Below are positions 17,097 to 25,047 of a stretch of DNA of 64,000 bases, piece after piece (the stretch's first letter is position 1; the number at the start of each line of letters is the position of its first letter). The DNA comes from a virus: positions 1-64,000 of the IMG/VR virus record IMGVR_UViG_3300009103_002144. One strand, 5' to 3'. Under the pieces are notes generated by a model. The model was not told the origin of the DNA, searched no databases, and worked only from the letters and a program-made list of their open reading frames with translations. The translations under genes and the position numbers were made by a program.

Positions 17097-20000
17097 TCTG
17101 ACGTGGTCTCCTCACTTCCTGTGTCTGGTATAGTTACATATACCCTATAATTAGCCATCTCAACGCCTTGTGATGTTTCCAATCCAATACCTACCTCAGT
17201 TTCAGCCTCTGTGAGCTTTTCATTTTTTGCATTCGTCTCAGCAGAGGTTTCGTCTTCTGTTGATATCTCAACCTCAAATGATGTAGGGTCAAATGGAATC
17301 GCCACAACCCGCTCAAATATTGTGCCATATTTTAACGAATCTTTCTTTGCAGACGCGTTGGCAACAGTACCATAAGAATTAAGATAAGAATACACAGAGA
17401 ACGCAACGGGGTCTAGGTCCTTAAACAAATCCATGTTTAGCATTTCAGAGCCCTCAGAATAAAATGTGAAGCCCTCGATCTTCCTATCATCTGTATCAAA
17501 CGCTATATTACTACCTGATAAAAATGCATTTGCATCTTTATCTACTCCATCCAGCGATGGTAATGATATGGATCCAGTTAGCACATCCCTACGCTGAGAT
17601 GAGCCATTGGGATAAGCATCTTCGAAAAAGTCTAAATCCAAAAAGAGATCAGAGTACAGTTTAAGCGCGAAATCATTTTTAAGATTATTCACTTGCTCAT
17701 CGCTATAGGTTTCAGAGGAAAGTCCGGATTCTGCTTGTTCTGTCACAGAGAAATCTTTATCGATACTATCAAAGTTTACGATTATCTCACCCTCTGTGCT
17801 GTCATCGATTTGATTGATAAAGAGGTTTCTAGAAAATAAATACTCTTTGTCTTCATACTCTAACTCAGGTCGTGTCAAGTCGACTTTTTCTATTGACACC
17901 GAAAAATTATTTCTTGAAGGCGTTGTTATCTCTCTATCAACCTCTTCTAAATCAACAGGATCTTCTTTTGTCATGTCAAGACAACCGGCTGGAATTCCAA
18001 CCACCATATACTTTAACTTGTCAGGCTCACAAAAATCTTCTTCTTGTAGGATACTTGACATAAATGCCACATTAGAACATACTAAAGCCTTATCTCTAGT
18101 GCGAATGTCTTGATAAGTAGAATCAGAAGAATCATAAACCCTAATATAATTTAGAAGCATCTTACACATATCAGTAGATAAAGGAAGCCCCTCTCTAATT
18201 CTATCAATGAGGGTCTGTGTCCCCTCTGTCTCTTCGTCTATATCTGCCACAATTACATCAACAATAGCAGAAAATGTGTCCCTTACATTCGAAAAGTAAG
18301 AGTCTAAAGACTCTATAAAGCCTGATATAAACTCATAATTTTCATCTAATGCAGAGAAAGTACGAGATAGAGCAGAAGACTGCTCTTCTAAAAGTGTGGC
18401 GTCTTGTTCTTCAGAGTCAAGAAATGTCTCCAATGCAGATTTACGATCAGCCACCCCAGCATATTGGAACGTCATATTTAAGCCCGCAATTGAAGTACCA
18501 GACTCTGCTGATGAGCTCCATGATGCAGCCATTCTCGGGCCCATAATCTTCAACCCACCACCACTCGAAACTTTGGATACACTAGACGCGATAATATCAG
18601 AAGCAGAGCTTTCAAAAACTGACGACATGGCGCCGCTGGTTGAAGTAAGGTCGTCGATATAAAATGATGCAGTTTTCGCGGCCGCTTGAATTATGAAACC
18701 ATGTAATCGATTAGCGGGAAACTGACTGTAATTCGTCAACTCTAGATCGTCAATGCAGTTATTCCCGAATAAAAACACAGCATCATTTAATAGCTCTAGT
18801 AAGCTTAAGAATATTGAGTCAGATGTAGTGGAAAGCGCCATCAGGGCTTCTTTAAAATCATCAACCTTCGCAGTCGTCTTGTCTGATAACTCGTCCTCGG
18901 TCGAATTGGTTGTTGTAGATAATTTGGCGCGCATTCCCATCGCGCACAGCTCACAGACCTCTTCCCACGTTAAGTCAAAATATGATTGGAGAGATGAGTT
19001 TTCTGATGACTCCCCCTCAGCTAATTCTGTTTTTTGTTTCACAGACATTGGGTCGATTGTCGTTGGGTTCGACCAATCGTCTGGTTTGGGTGTGACAGAT
19101 ATTGTTGATTCAGGCACGCTAAAGAATTGTGTCTTTGAAGTACTGGAGCTCGGTTTCCCTATCAACTGTATGAGAGTTGAATCATTTCGAACCACCCACG
19201 AAAGAGCAGCTAAATTTGTTTGCTCTCCCGTTATTGCTACACCCGACACTTGATCCTGCAAAAACGCCAAATATAAAAATAACCACTGCCATGCTTCTGA
19301 ATCCCTACCAGCTGCACACAGCCAAGCAATTTGTAAAGCATCAGAAACACCGGCTGAGGATGCTGAGGATTCGGGTAACGCCTCCAAACACTTTAGCACT
19401 ATATTTCTGCAAATCACCTCCAAGACCTCTGATCCTGGTGAGCCATCAAGGCCAAGCATTTCTGTGTCTAGCAAATCCTCGATTGTTGTTTTAGCATCTG
19501 TCCACCTTGAAGATATCTCTGAATAAGGTGCTAGTCCTGCCTCTGGTTCTTGTGCGGCATAAATCTTTTTGACTTCATCAGGAGCAGAGTCAGTGCTTTT
19601 ATAACGAGAGGATGTGATTAACTCAGATTTTTCGAAAGGATAGACTGCAACTTTTTGACCATTCACTACGGAAGGATATAATAATCCATTCATATTAAAC
19701 GTCCCAAAAGCATCGCTCTCAGACACTCCTTTGGTAAGTGGTTGAAATTTTGAGGTACCTGGATAGACGTTTAGATAAGAACAGAAACCATATCCCTGAT
19801 ATGCTTTGCCTTGTCCTTTAGGGTATATCTCTGCATCTGCATCATCAATATTGTTCTGTTGTTTGTTATAAGACAACAACAGCTCTCTAGAAATTGTCGC
19901 CAATAATTGCCGGAGTCCAATCTCACTATCTTCTGGTAGACGATCGTATAACCCCCCAATGGCTGTAGAGAAAGACAAAGACCTTCGTACATAATTCGGG

Positions 20001-20866
20001 TCTCCTTCCCATTTCACAAGTTTAGAACCAGCCTCGAACTCTCTTGTCGATAATTCAAGTAAGCGTGGCGTACAAGATGTTAATGAATAGCAGTAGTCTC
20101 TTATCAGTGTATATAAAACCTCTGTATTCGAAGCCGAAGAAACAGACGCGGAATCAAGCTCAAATGCTGACAATGCCTCTTCATACATTTCTATATTGGT
20201 TGCATCAAGTGAATCAAGAAAAGATTGTTGTGCCGCCAAATTTGAAACATGAGCAGCGAGCCAGTCCAATTCTCCTATTAATTCTTCTGATGTATCGATA
20301 TCTAAAAGGTTCTCTACTCTTAAAGCACGAGCAGCCCTTTTTGCCTTAATCGTATTACCGACAGCTGTCACATTTGATTCTGAATCAAAAACAGGCTTGA
20401 AGTCTATCAACGCAAGAATAACTGGTCGCATTGCGGGATTGATCTCTATTGAATTGGCTTCTTTCTCAGCCCTCTTAGTATCAGCCCTTTTCGATGATGC
20501 CGCATCACCAGCCTGGTCTGAGGTGGGTGAAGTCTTTTTCTGTCCCTTTTGCGTTTGGTATTTTAAGAGGGCCTGCTTTCTTTTTTCTTGACGAATATTC
20601 GCTACTCGTAGTTGTTCCATCTTTTGTACAGATGAACCAGTCTTTGACTTTTGCTTATTTCTTGTTTTTGCGCTTCTTCCCGACCGTCTGCGGTCTTTTC
20701 GACTTTTGACTTTCACACCGGGTGTGGATGTATTTCTTGCTCGCTCTTTTTCTTTATTATACGTCGTGGCTTGATTGCCTAATAGAAGCTCAATTAATGA
20801 TACCACTTCTTCTTTTTCTACGTTTACTAGAGAATCTAGCTTCATATCCGAAATTAAGTCTGGCAT
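17093..20866 (-). CDS. Very large protein of unknown function with basic N-terminus
   Basis: A 1257-residue protein I cannot assign. Residues about 40-150 are strongly basic and low in hydrophobics (Lys/Arg/Gln runs such as RKDRRRSGRSAKTRN). The remainder is acidic and Ser-rich with long helical stretches, ending in an acidic Ser/Thr/Glu-rich region with a strand-like segment (ANYRVYVTIPDTGS). No enzyme motif, signal peptide or convincing transmembrane segment is seen. It lies inside a chain of overlapping structural genes (843 upstream, 598 downstream), so it is probably a virion protein. It does not look like a tape measure protein, which would be more uniformly helical with hydrophobic segments. 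Confidence 0.82.
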   Translation of the reverse strand: MPDLISDMKLDSLVNVEKEEVVSLIELLLGNQATTYNKEKERARNTSTPGVKVKSRKDRRRSGRSAKTRNKQKSKTGSSVQKMEQLRVANIRQEKRKQALLKYQTQKGQKKTSPTSDQAGDAASSKRADTKRAEKEANSIEINPAMRPVILALIDFKPVFDSESNVTAVGNTIKAKRAARALRVENLLDIDTSEELIGELDWLAAHVSNLAAQQSFLDSLDATNIEMYEEALSAFELDSASVSSASNTEVLYTLIRDYCYSLTSCTPRLLELSTREFEAGSKLVKWEGDPNYVRRSLSFSTAIGGLYDRLPEDSEIGLRQLLATISRELLLSYNKQQNNIDDADAEIYPKGQGKAYQGYGFCSYLNVYPGTSKFQPLTKGVSESDAFGTFNMNGLLYPSVVNGQKVAVYPFEKSELITSSRYKSTDSAPDEVKKIYAAQEPEAGLAPYSEISSRWTDAKTTIEDLLDTEMLGLDGSPGSEVLEVICRNIVLKCLEALPESSASSAGVSDALQIAWLCAAGRDSEAWQWLFLYLAFLQDQVSGVAITGEQTNLAALSWVVRNDSTLIQLIGKPSSSTSKTQFFSVPESTISVTPKPDDWSNPTTIDPMSVKQKTELAEGESSENSSLQSYFDLTWEEVCELCAMGMRAKLSTTTNSTEDELSDKTTAKVDDFKEALMALSTTSDSIFLSLLELLNDAVFLFGNNCIDDLELTNYSQFPANRLHGFIIQAAAKTASFYIDDLTSTSGAMSSVFESSASDIIASSVSKVSSGGGLKIMGPRMAASWSSSAESGTSIAGLNMTFQYAGVADRKSALETFLDSEEQDATLLEEQSSALSRTFSALDENYEFISGFIESLDSYFSNVRDTFSAIVDVIVADIDEETEGTQTLIDRIREGLPLSTDMCKMLLNYIRVYDSSDSTYQDIRTRDKALVCSNVAFMSSILQEEDFCEPDKLKYMVVGIPAGCLDMTKEDPVDLEEVDREITTPSRNNFSVSIEKVDLTRPELEYEDKEYLFSRNLFINQIDDSTEGEIIVNFDSIDKDFSVTEQAESGLSSETYSDEQVNNLKNDFALKLYSDLFLDLDFFEDAYPNGSSQRRDVLTGSISLPSLDGVDKDANAFLSGSNIAFDTDDRKIEGFTFYSEGSEMLNMDLFKDLDPVAFSVYSYLNSYGTVANASAKKDSLKYGTIFERVVAIPFDPTSFEVEISTEDETSAETNAKNEKLTEAETEVGIGLETSQGVEMANYRVYVTIPDTGSEETTSE

Positions 20867-20867
20867 C

Positions 20868-23399
20868 TTATAATCTCACTATCTTTTTAGAAGTCCTGGA
20901 GCCACGCTTTAATTGCTTGTCATACTGTTTTGGTTTGATAACAGCAGATCGATATCGGTCCTTAACTTTATAGTCTAATTTAATGGCATGTACTTCATAA
21001 AAATAAGAAGTAGAATATCCTCTCGTAAAATGTCTAAACATGAAATTAGCAGACGCAGAATCTGCATGGACAGTCCCCAATAATTGTCTTCCTCCGTCGG
21101 TACATGCAAAAATCTGAAAATGATCAATTTGATTCAGATGCCCATAATATGTCCATTTGACTAGTCGATTATCTCCACGATTCTCACTTATCACCTTAAA
21201 TCCAGGCTTCGACGGAATGGGGATATTCACCTCTACCCTCTTTTGCACATTAGTTCTTCCGGCCAGGAACGGATCCACAGGTTCAATTTTACTGGGAGCA
21301 TTCATATTATTTTGACGAGAGGTAGATTGTAGCGTACCTCTTCGGAGAGCGAGAGGATTTCGAAATTTACCGATTGCCCTCTTGTATTTTAGAAGAGTGT
21401 CGCTATTAACTGTTGATGACGCAAGCTTCGGGAACAATGATTCAGCAGACCTAACAAGAGCTGTCACTCTATACCCATATCTTACTCCTACCTGTAGAGG
21501 TGCGACATTCTTTTCAGCTTGAGTCTCAATATTATCTTCAAAAGGGCCCTGCTGATGCACACCAAAAGACTCAACTTCTCCCGTCACGAAATTTTCTCTC
21601 TCAACCAAGAAATTTATTAATTCGGCAAAATTACTTCTTTCTTGAAAAAGGTCTTGATCGAAAAGAGTAACTTGATCACCCGTCTGAAGAGCAGACTTTA
21701 CTTCTTCAAATCCAAAATCTGTAAACGCAGCTTTAAGTTCAAAAGAAATTGCTGGAATTTGATTCTTAACTATGGTAACTGGACGAGGGGCCGTGAGAGA
21801 AACTTTATCGTTATCTTCAGTGGAATTCGGAAGCTCCATAAGTGCATCAGTTCCAATAACCTCTTTACCTCTTTTCATTATTGCGATAGGCACATAACGA
21901 TAATCTCGTCCTAGCTTTACTCGTCTATCGACCCACGATACACTGGCGTCTGAATCACCAACAACATATTGCTGCTGTTGCTCAGGGGTTGAACCCACAA
22001 ACTCAAATCCAGCAGATTTTCCCGACTGGAAGGATGAGTATGAGTGATAAGTCATATCATACCTTCTGAGCATTACACACACTGCATCTGTGGGTATATC
22101 TGAAACTGTTATCCTCACAGACTCGCCATTATTATTAACAGTGGCGACAGCAGATAGTGCTGTTGTTTGCTCAACCTTCATTTCTTTAATAGGCAGTAGT
22201 ACGGCAGAACCAAAGTCTTCCGCGGACCTCATATTCTCCCCCAAGGCAACGGCCCTATATATAACTGTTCTGCTTGTTGCAAAATCATCTATGAATCGAA
22301 GCTCATCATCAGTGCTAAGTAGAGGTGTTTCAATAATCTCAGACCAAGAAGAGCCACCATCTGAGCCACCGGTCTCAGCAGGTCCAGTACGTCGAAAAAC
22401 GCGGACAGACTTTGCTTTATTGTCTACCTGTCTAACACCGATAGATATCTTTCCAGCTTTTATTATAGATGCTTCGATATGAGGCTCTTTTATAGGCGTA
22501 AGATAATCATTTAACAATTTGGAGTGCTGAATGACAGTTCCGATCTCTTCCAGCTTAACCCTCTTATCATTCCTCAGCCTTGCTCGGATGTAATAAGTTG
22601 CTAAAGACTTCAACCGTTTTTCAAGAATTGTCACCCTGAATTTTATTTTTTTCTTCTTGGTAAAAATTCGAAACATTGGTAATGGCGCTGTTTTCAATGT
22701 GGGAGTAAATAGAAAGCTTTGTGCTTTCTCCCCAACTGCCGATGGAAGACGTGTCACTGAGGTCTTGGCTATCTGAGCAGGGTCCGTTTTTGCTGAAAGG
22801 AAAGAATTAGATATACTCTTTAGCGGAATGACAGTTCTTTGTGATATTGTGGTGGCCACAGGCTGCGATGCTAGAGGGGAAGCAATAGGCGATGACCCAA
22901 TCAGAATTTGTGAAGACGCAAGTGGATTTGATGAAACAGACGCCATCTTTCCAGAAGTCACTCCAGAGACAGAAGAAAATTGCCCTTTTCTACCAGCTGC
23001 AAGCCTGGTATTCTTTTGTGATTTTCTTCGTTTTATTAATTTCGCCAAAGAATTACTAACATATTTCGTTAGGTCAACTTTTTTATGACAAATAATCTTC
23101 TCTTGTCTGAGCTTTTTCTCCTTCCTTAGATCACGCTCCATGGTTTTTGTTTTTCGAGTAAAAGCTCTACCACTGCTAACTTTCGAAGGCTTTCTATCAA
23201 GTATAGGGGTGGGCTTCTTCGGAAGAATATCAATGTCTATAGTCAAGCCATCATTATAGATGCACTTCTCAATATCAACGGCCATTTCTATTTCATATAA
23301 AAACATTCGTTGACCATTTTCCCCAGTGACAGCAACAAGACGAGCAGGAAAAGACTCGAATGACATGGTGTCTTTCATCGTTGGGAGTGTAAAAATCAT
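20868..23399 (-). CDS. Structural protein with several FN3-like segments and a basic linker
   Basis: An 843-residue protein. The first 75 residues are strand-rich. About residues 75-135 are very basic (RKTKTMERDLRKEKKLRQEK and following), recalling the basic region of the 1257-residue neighbour. Residues about 330-550 and 730-830 contain FN3-like strands (SVRVFRRTGP, RTVIYRAVALGE, LVKWTYYGHLNQIDHFQIFA, TSYFYEVHAIKLDY). The ATG at 23399 overlaps the stop of the 313-residue gene by one base (TAATG), and no strong Shine-Dalgarno is present, so expression is probably coupled. Function is unknown; a virion appendage component is inferred. Confidence 0.84.
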   Translation of the reverse strand: MIFTLPTMKDTMSFESFPARLVAVTGENGQRMFLYEIEMAVDIEKCIYNDGLTIDIDILPKKPTPILDRKPSKVSSGRAFTRKTKTMERDLRKEKKLRQEKIICHKKVDLTKYVSNSLAKLIKRRKSQKNTRLAAGRKGQFSSVSGVTSGKMASVSSNPLASSQILIGSSPIASPLASQPVATTISQRTVIPLKSISNSFLSAKTDPAQIAKTSVTRLPSAVGEKAQSFLFTPTLKTAPLPMFRIFTKKKKIKFRVTILEKRLKSLATYYIRARLRNDKRVKLEEIGTVIQHSKLLNDYLTPIKEPHIEASIIKAGKISIGVRQVDNKAKSVRVFRRTGPAETGGSDGGSSWSEIIETPLLSTDDELRFIDDFATSRTVIYRAVALGENMRSAEDFGSAVLLPIKEMKVEQTTALSAVATVNNNGESVRITVSDIPTDAVCVMLRRYDMTYHSYSSFQSGKSAGFEFVGSTPEQQQQYVVGDSDASVSWVDRRVKLGRDYRYVPIAIMKRGKEVIGTDALMELPNSTEDNDKVSLTAPRPVTIVKNQIPAISFELKAAFTDFGFEEVKSALQTGDQVTLFDQDLFQERSNFAELINFLVERENFVTGEVESFGVHQQGPFEDNIETQAEKNVAPLQVGVRYGYRVTALVRSAESLFPKLASSTVNSDTLLKYKRAIGKFRNPLALRRGTLQSTSRQNNMNAPSKIEPVDPFLAGRTNVQKRVEVNIPIPSKPGFKVISENRGDNRLVKWTYYGHLNQIDHFQIFACTDGGRQLLGTVHADSASANFMFRHFTRGYSTSYFYEVHAIKLDYKVKDRYRSAVIKPKQYDKQLKRGSRTSKKIVRL

Positions 23400-24340
23400 T
23401 AATCGAAAACCACAGTAAATAGATTTAAGAAAGTTGATCCACCACCATCATCAGTGAATAGCTTTCCAACAAAGAAGACATGCTTACCAGGACTATATGG
23501 GTCTCCGTCTTCAAATTCCCCAAAATCAATCATGCGTAATTTATTTATACTGCCACTACAAACTTCCCATACCTGACATACAAGATTATTGTCATTACTG
23601 GTCGCTGGAAATGTTAGGCTGATTGGCGGCCCAACACCTGTTTCACCGCTTGGGTCATTAGCGCCAAGTTCGGTCTCAAGATCAGTAAATGTATGCGGAG
23701 CCGGTTGCTGAAGCTTGGGGTAAGTACGTAACTCTTTCTTAGAAATTTTGTTAACGGGTGGCTTAAATTGGTAATTTGGAACATGTGTTAATTTCTTATC
23801 TTGCCACAAGCTCTCAATATTAGAAAGACTTATCTGTGTTGGAACTCCAGGAGAAATAGGTAGATTTGTAGTAACTAAAAATTCTCCGGTATTTTGGCTT
23901 AATTCAAATCCTGTGCTGTCAGTAAGGACCTCTTCCGTCCGTAAAGGCTGCATAGCAGCAAATGACTCTATACAGTCACTAATCGCAGCGGAGGCAGATG
24001 TGATTAAAGACTCTCCTGTTAAGCTGGCGTTCGAAGAACCGGTCACGATCTTGAGTTGACCATTGACCATATCAAAATCACCAGCAGGGTAAATAATCCC
24101 ACCATCATCATCAAATTCAGGTATTACTAGATCCTGCGGTCGATTGGCAGCTTCAAAAAATACTCGATTAACAGCGTCTGATGCTATATCTGGATCTTCT
24201 AGAGAAGACTCATAGAATGTAGCGTAATCTGAAAAGATTGCGAATGCAAAATTAAGCTCACCCTTCGCCATCTGTTCCCTTCCCATCGTGGTAAGGAACG
24301 AATCCATAAAGCGTGTTTTCTTATCTAATATGCCAGCCAT
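23399..24340 (-). CDS. Structural protein with the 'LTxxGRExL' N-terminal module (second copy)
   Basis: A 313-residue protein beginning MAGILDKKTRFMDSFLTTMG and continuing REQMAKGELNFAFAIFSDYA, the same N-terminal pattern as the 236-residue protein 9 kb further on. The rest is acidic with strand-type segments and ends HVFFVGKLF and FLNLFTVVFD. The only Shine-Dalgarno-like element (GAGGG) lies about 15 bases before ATG 24340, so translation may be weak or coupled to the 187-residue gene. No function is recognised. It opens the gene chain 313-843-1257-598-236-447-863. Confidence 0.84.
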   Translation of the reverse strand: MAGILDKKTRFMDSFLTTMGREQMAKGELNFAFAIFSDYATFYESSLEDPDIASDAVNRVFFEAANRPQDLVIPEFDDDGGIIYPAGDFDMVNGQLKIVTGSSNASLTGESLITSASAAISDCIESFAAMQPLRTEEVLTDSTGFELSQNTGEFLVTTNLPISPGVPTQISLSNIESLWQDKKLTHVPNYQFKPPVNKISKKELRTYPKLQQPAPHTFTDLETELGANDPSGETGVGPPISLTFPATSNDNNLVCQVWEVCSGSINKLRMIDFGEFEDGDPYSPGKHVFFVGKLFTDDGGGSTFLNLFTVVFD

Positions 24341-24351
24341 GGGTATAAGTA

Positions 24352-24915
24352 TTACCCTCTTGAATCATCTGCGTCGGTTGTTTCCTCATTATCAATTTCA
24401 GCAGACAATTGTCTAAATCGAGATAAGCGCATCGAAGGTCTCTGGCCTGGTTGTCTTCTTATGGCATCCATTCTAGTGGGCTCAGAGATATCCCCATTAG
24501 CTATTTGCTCACGCTGAGAGGTCGAGGGTTCTTCTTCTTTTTTCTTACCCTCTTCTTCTTTTTTCTTACCCTCTTCTTCTTTTTTCTTATTTTGGGTAAA
24601 TTGTGTATAATAGGCACTCATCTCCTTCCATCGTGCAATTTCTTGGTCATAAACCCTTGTATTCTCAATAGTGGTTGACCAAACGCTTTTTACGAGGCCT
24701 GGAACTTGTTGAAGCAAAGAAAGTAATTCTTCGATCATATCCAATTCTTGCTGTGATGCTAATTGCTCAAGTCTATCTAATGCGTCGTTAATACTTTCCG
24801 CGACGGTTTGCGCATGAAAATTACCATCCAAAAGTCTATCCGTCACCTCTCGGCGACGCTCGACTAAATCAGCTATTTTTTTGTCAAGCATATCAGCAAA
24901 CTCGTTATCTTGCAT
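24352..24915 (-). CDS. Coiled-coil protein with a Lys/Glu heptapeptide repeat
   Basis: A 187-residue hydrophilic protein, helical over residues 1-110 with heptad-like spacing. Three tandem KKKEEEG-type heptapeptides follow at about 109-129, then a disordered Arg/Gln/Asp tail. The ATG at 24915 has an excellent GGAG at six-base spacing. It is the first gene after the strong terminator of the 763-residue gene, so it probably starts a new transcript. No family was recognised; an oligomerising assembly or chaperone-like factor is only one possibility. Confidence 0.82.
   Translation of the reverse strand: MQDNEFADMLDKKIADLVERRREVTDRLLDGNFHAQTVAESINDALDRLEQLASQQELDMIEELLSLLQQVPGLVKSVWSTTIENTRVYDQEIARWKEMSAYYTQFTQNKKKEEEGKKKEEEGKKKEEEPSTSQREQIANGDISEPTRMDAIRRQPGQRPSMRLSRFRQLSAEIDNEETTDADDSRG
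24531..24589. repeat. 21-bp in-frame tandem repeat (about 2.8 copies)
   Basis: Units at 24531-24551 and 24552-24572 are identical 21-mers, and a third at 24573-24589 is partial. On the coding strand they encode repeated KKKEEEG. The purine-only runs make it a likely site for copy-number change by slippage, which would keep the frame. Confidence 0.9.
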
Positions 24916-24948
24916 ATCTCACTCCTTTTGACTTATCTAGACACCAAT

Positions 24949-24954
24949 ATTATA
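24949..24954 (-). promoter_or_regulatory. Possible -10 element before the 187-residue gene
   Basis: On the minus strand this reads TATAAT, 34 bases before ATG 24915 and just downstream of a strong terminator, where a new promoter would be needed. No matching -35 box at normal spacing is evident, and it is not the T4 late consensus TATAAATA. It is a weak candidate. Confidence 0.25.
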
Positions 24955-24973
24955 CAAATGTTTCACAACATAT

Positions 24974-25002
24974 AAAAAAGGGGGCCGTCAAAGACGGCCC
25001 CC
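24974..25002 (-). terminator. Intrinsic terminator after the 763-residue gene
   Basis: A perfect 10-bp GC-rich stem (24980-24989 with 24993-25002) closes a 3-base loop. On the minus strand it is followed by six T residues (24979-24974). It lies 46 bases past the stop of the 763-residue gene. This is the clearest terminator in the window and implies that this gene ends a strongly transcribed unit. Confidence 0.92.
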
Positions 25003-25047
25003 AGAAAATAGGTCAACACCCATGAAACTCATGAGTTTATACTAGTT

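Noticed and set aside
18753-19253. 166-codon open frame on the plus strand
   Set aside because: Antisense to the 1257-residue gene in a chain of overlapping minus-strand genes; no initiation signals and no recognisable domain.
17093-20866. 1257-residue protein as tape measure protein
   Set aside because: It lacks the long uniform heptad helices and membrane-like hydrophobic segments of tape measures, and it is not placed beside tail tube or chaperone genes.
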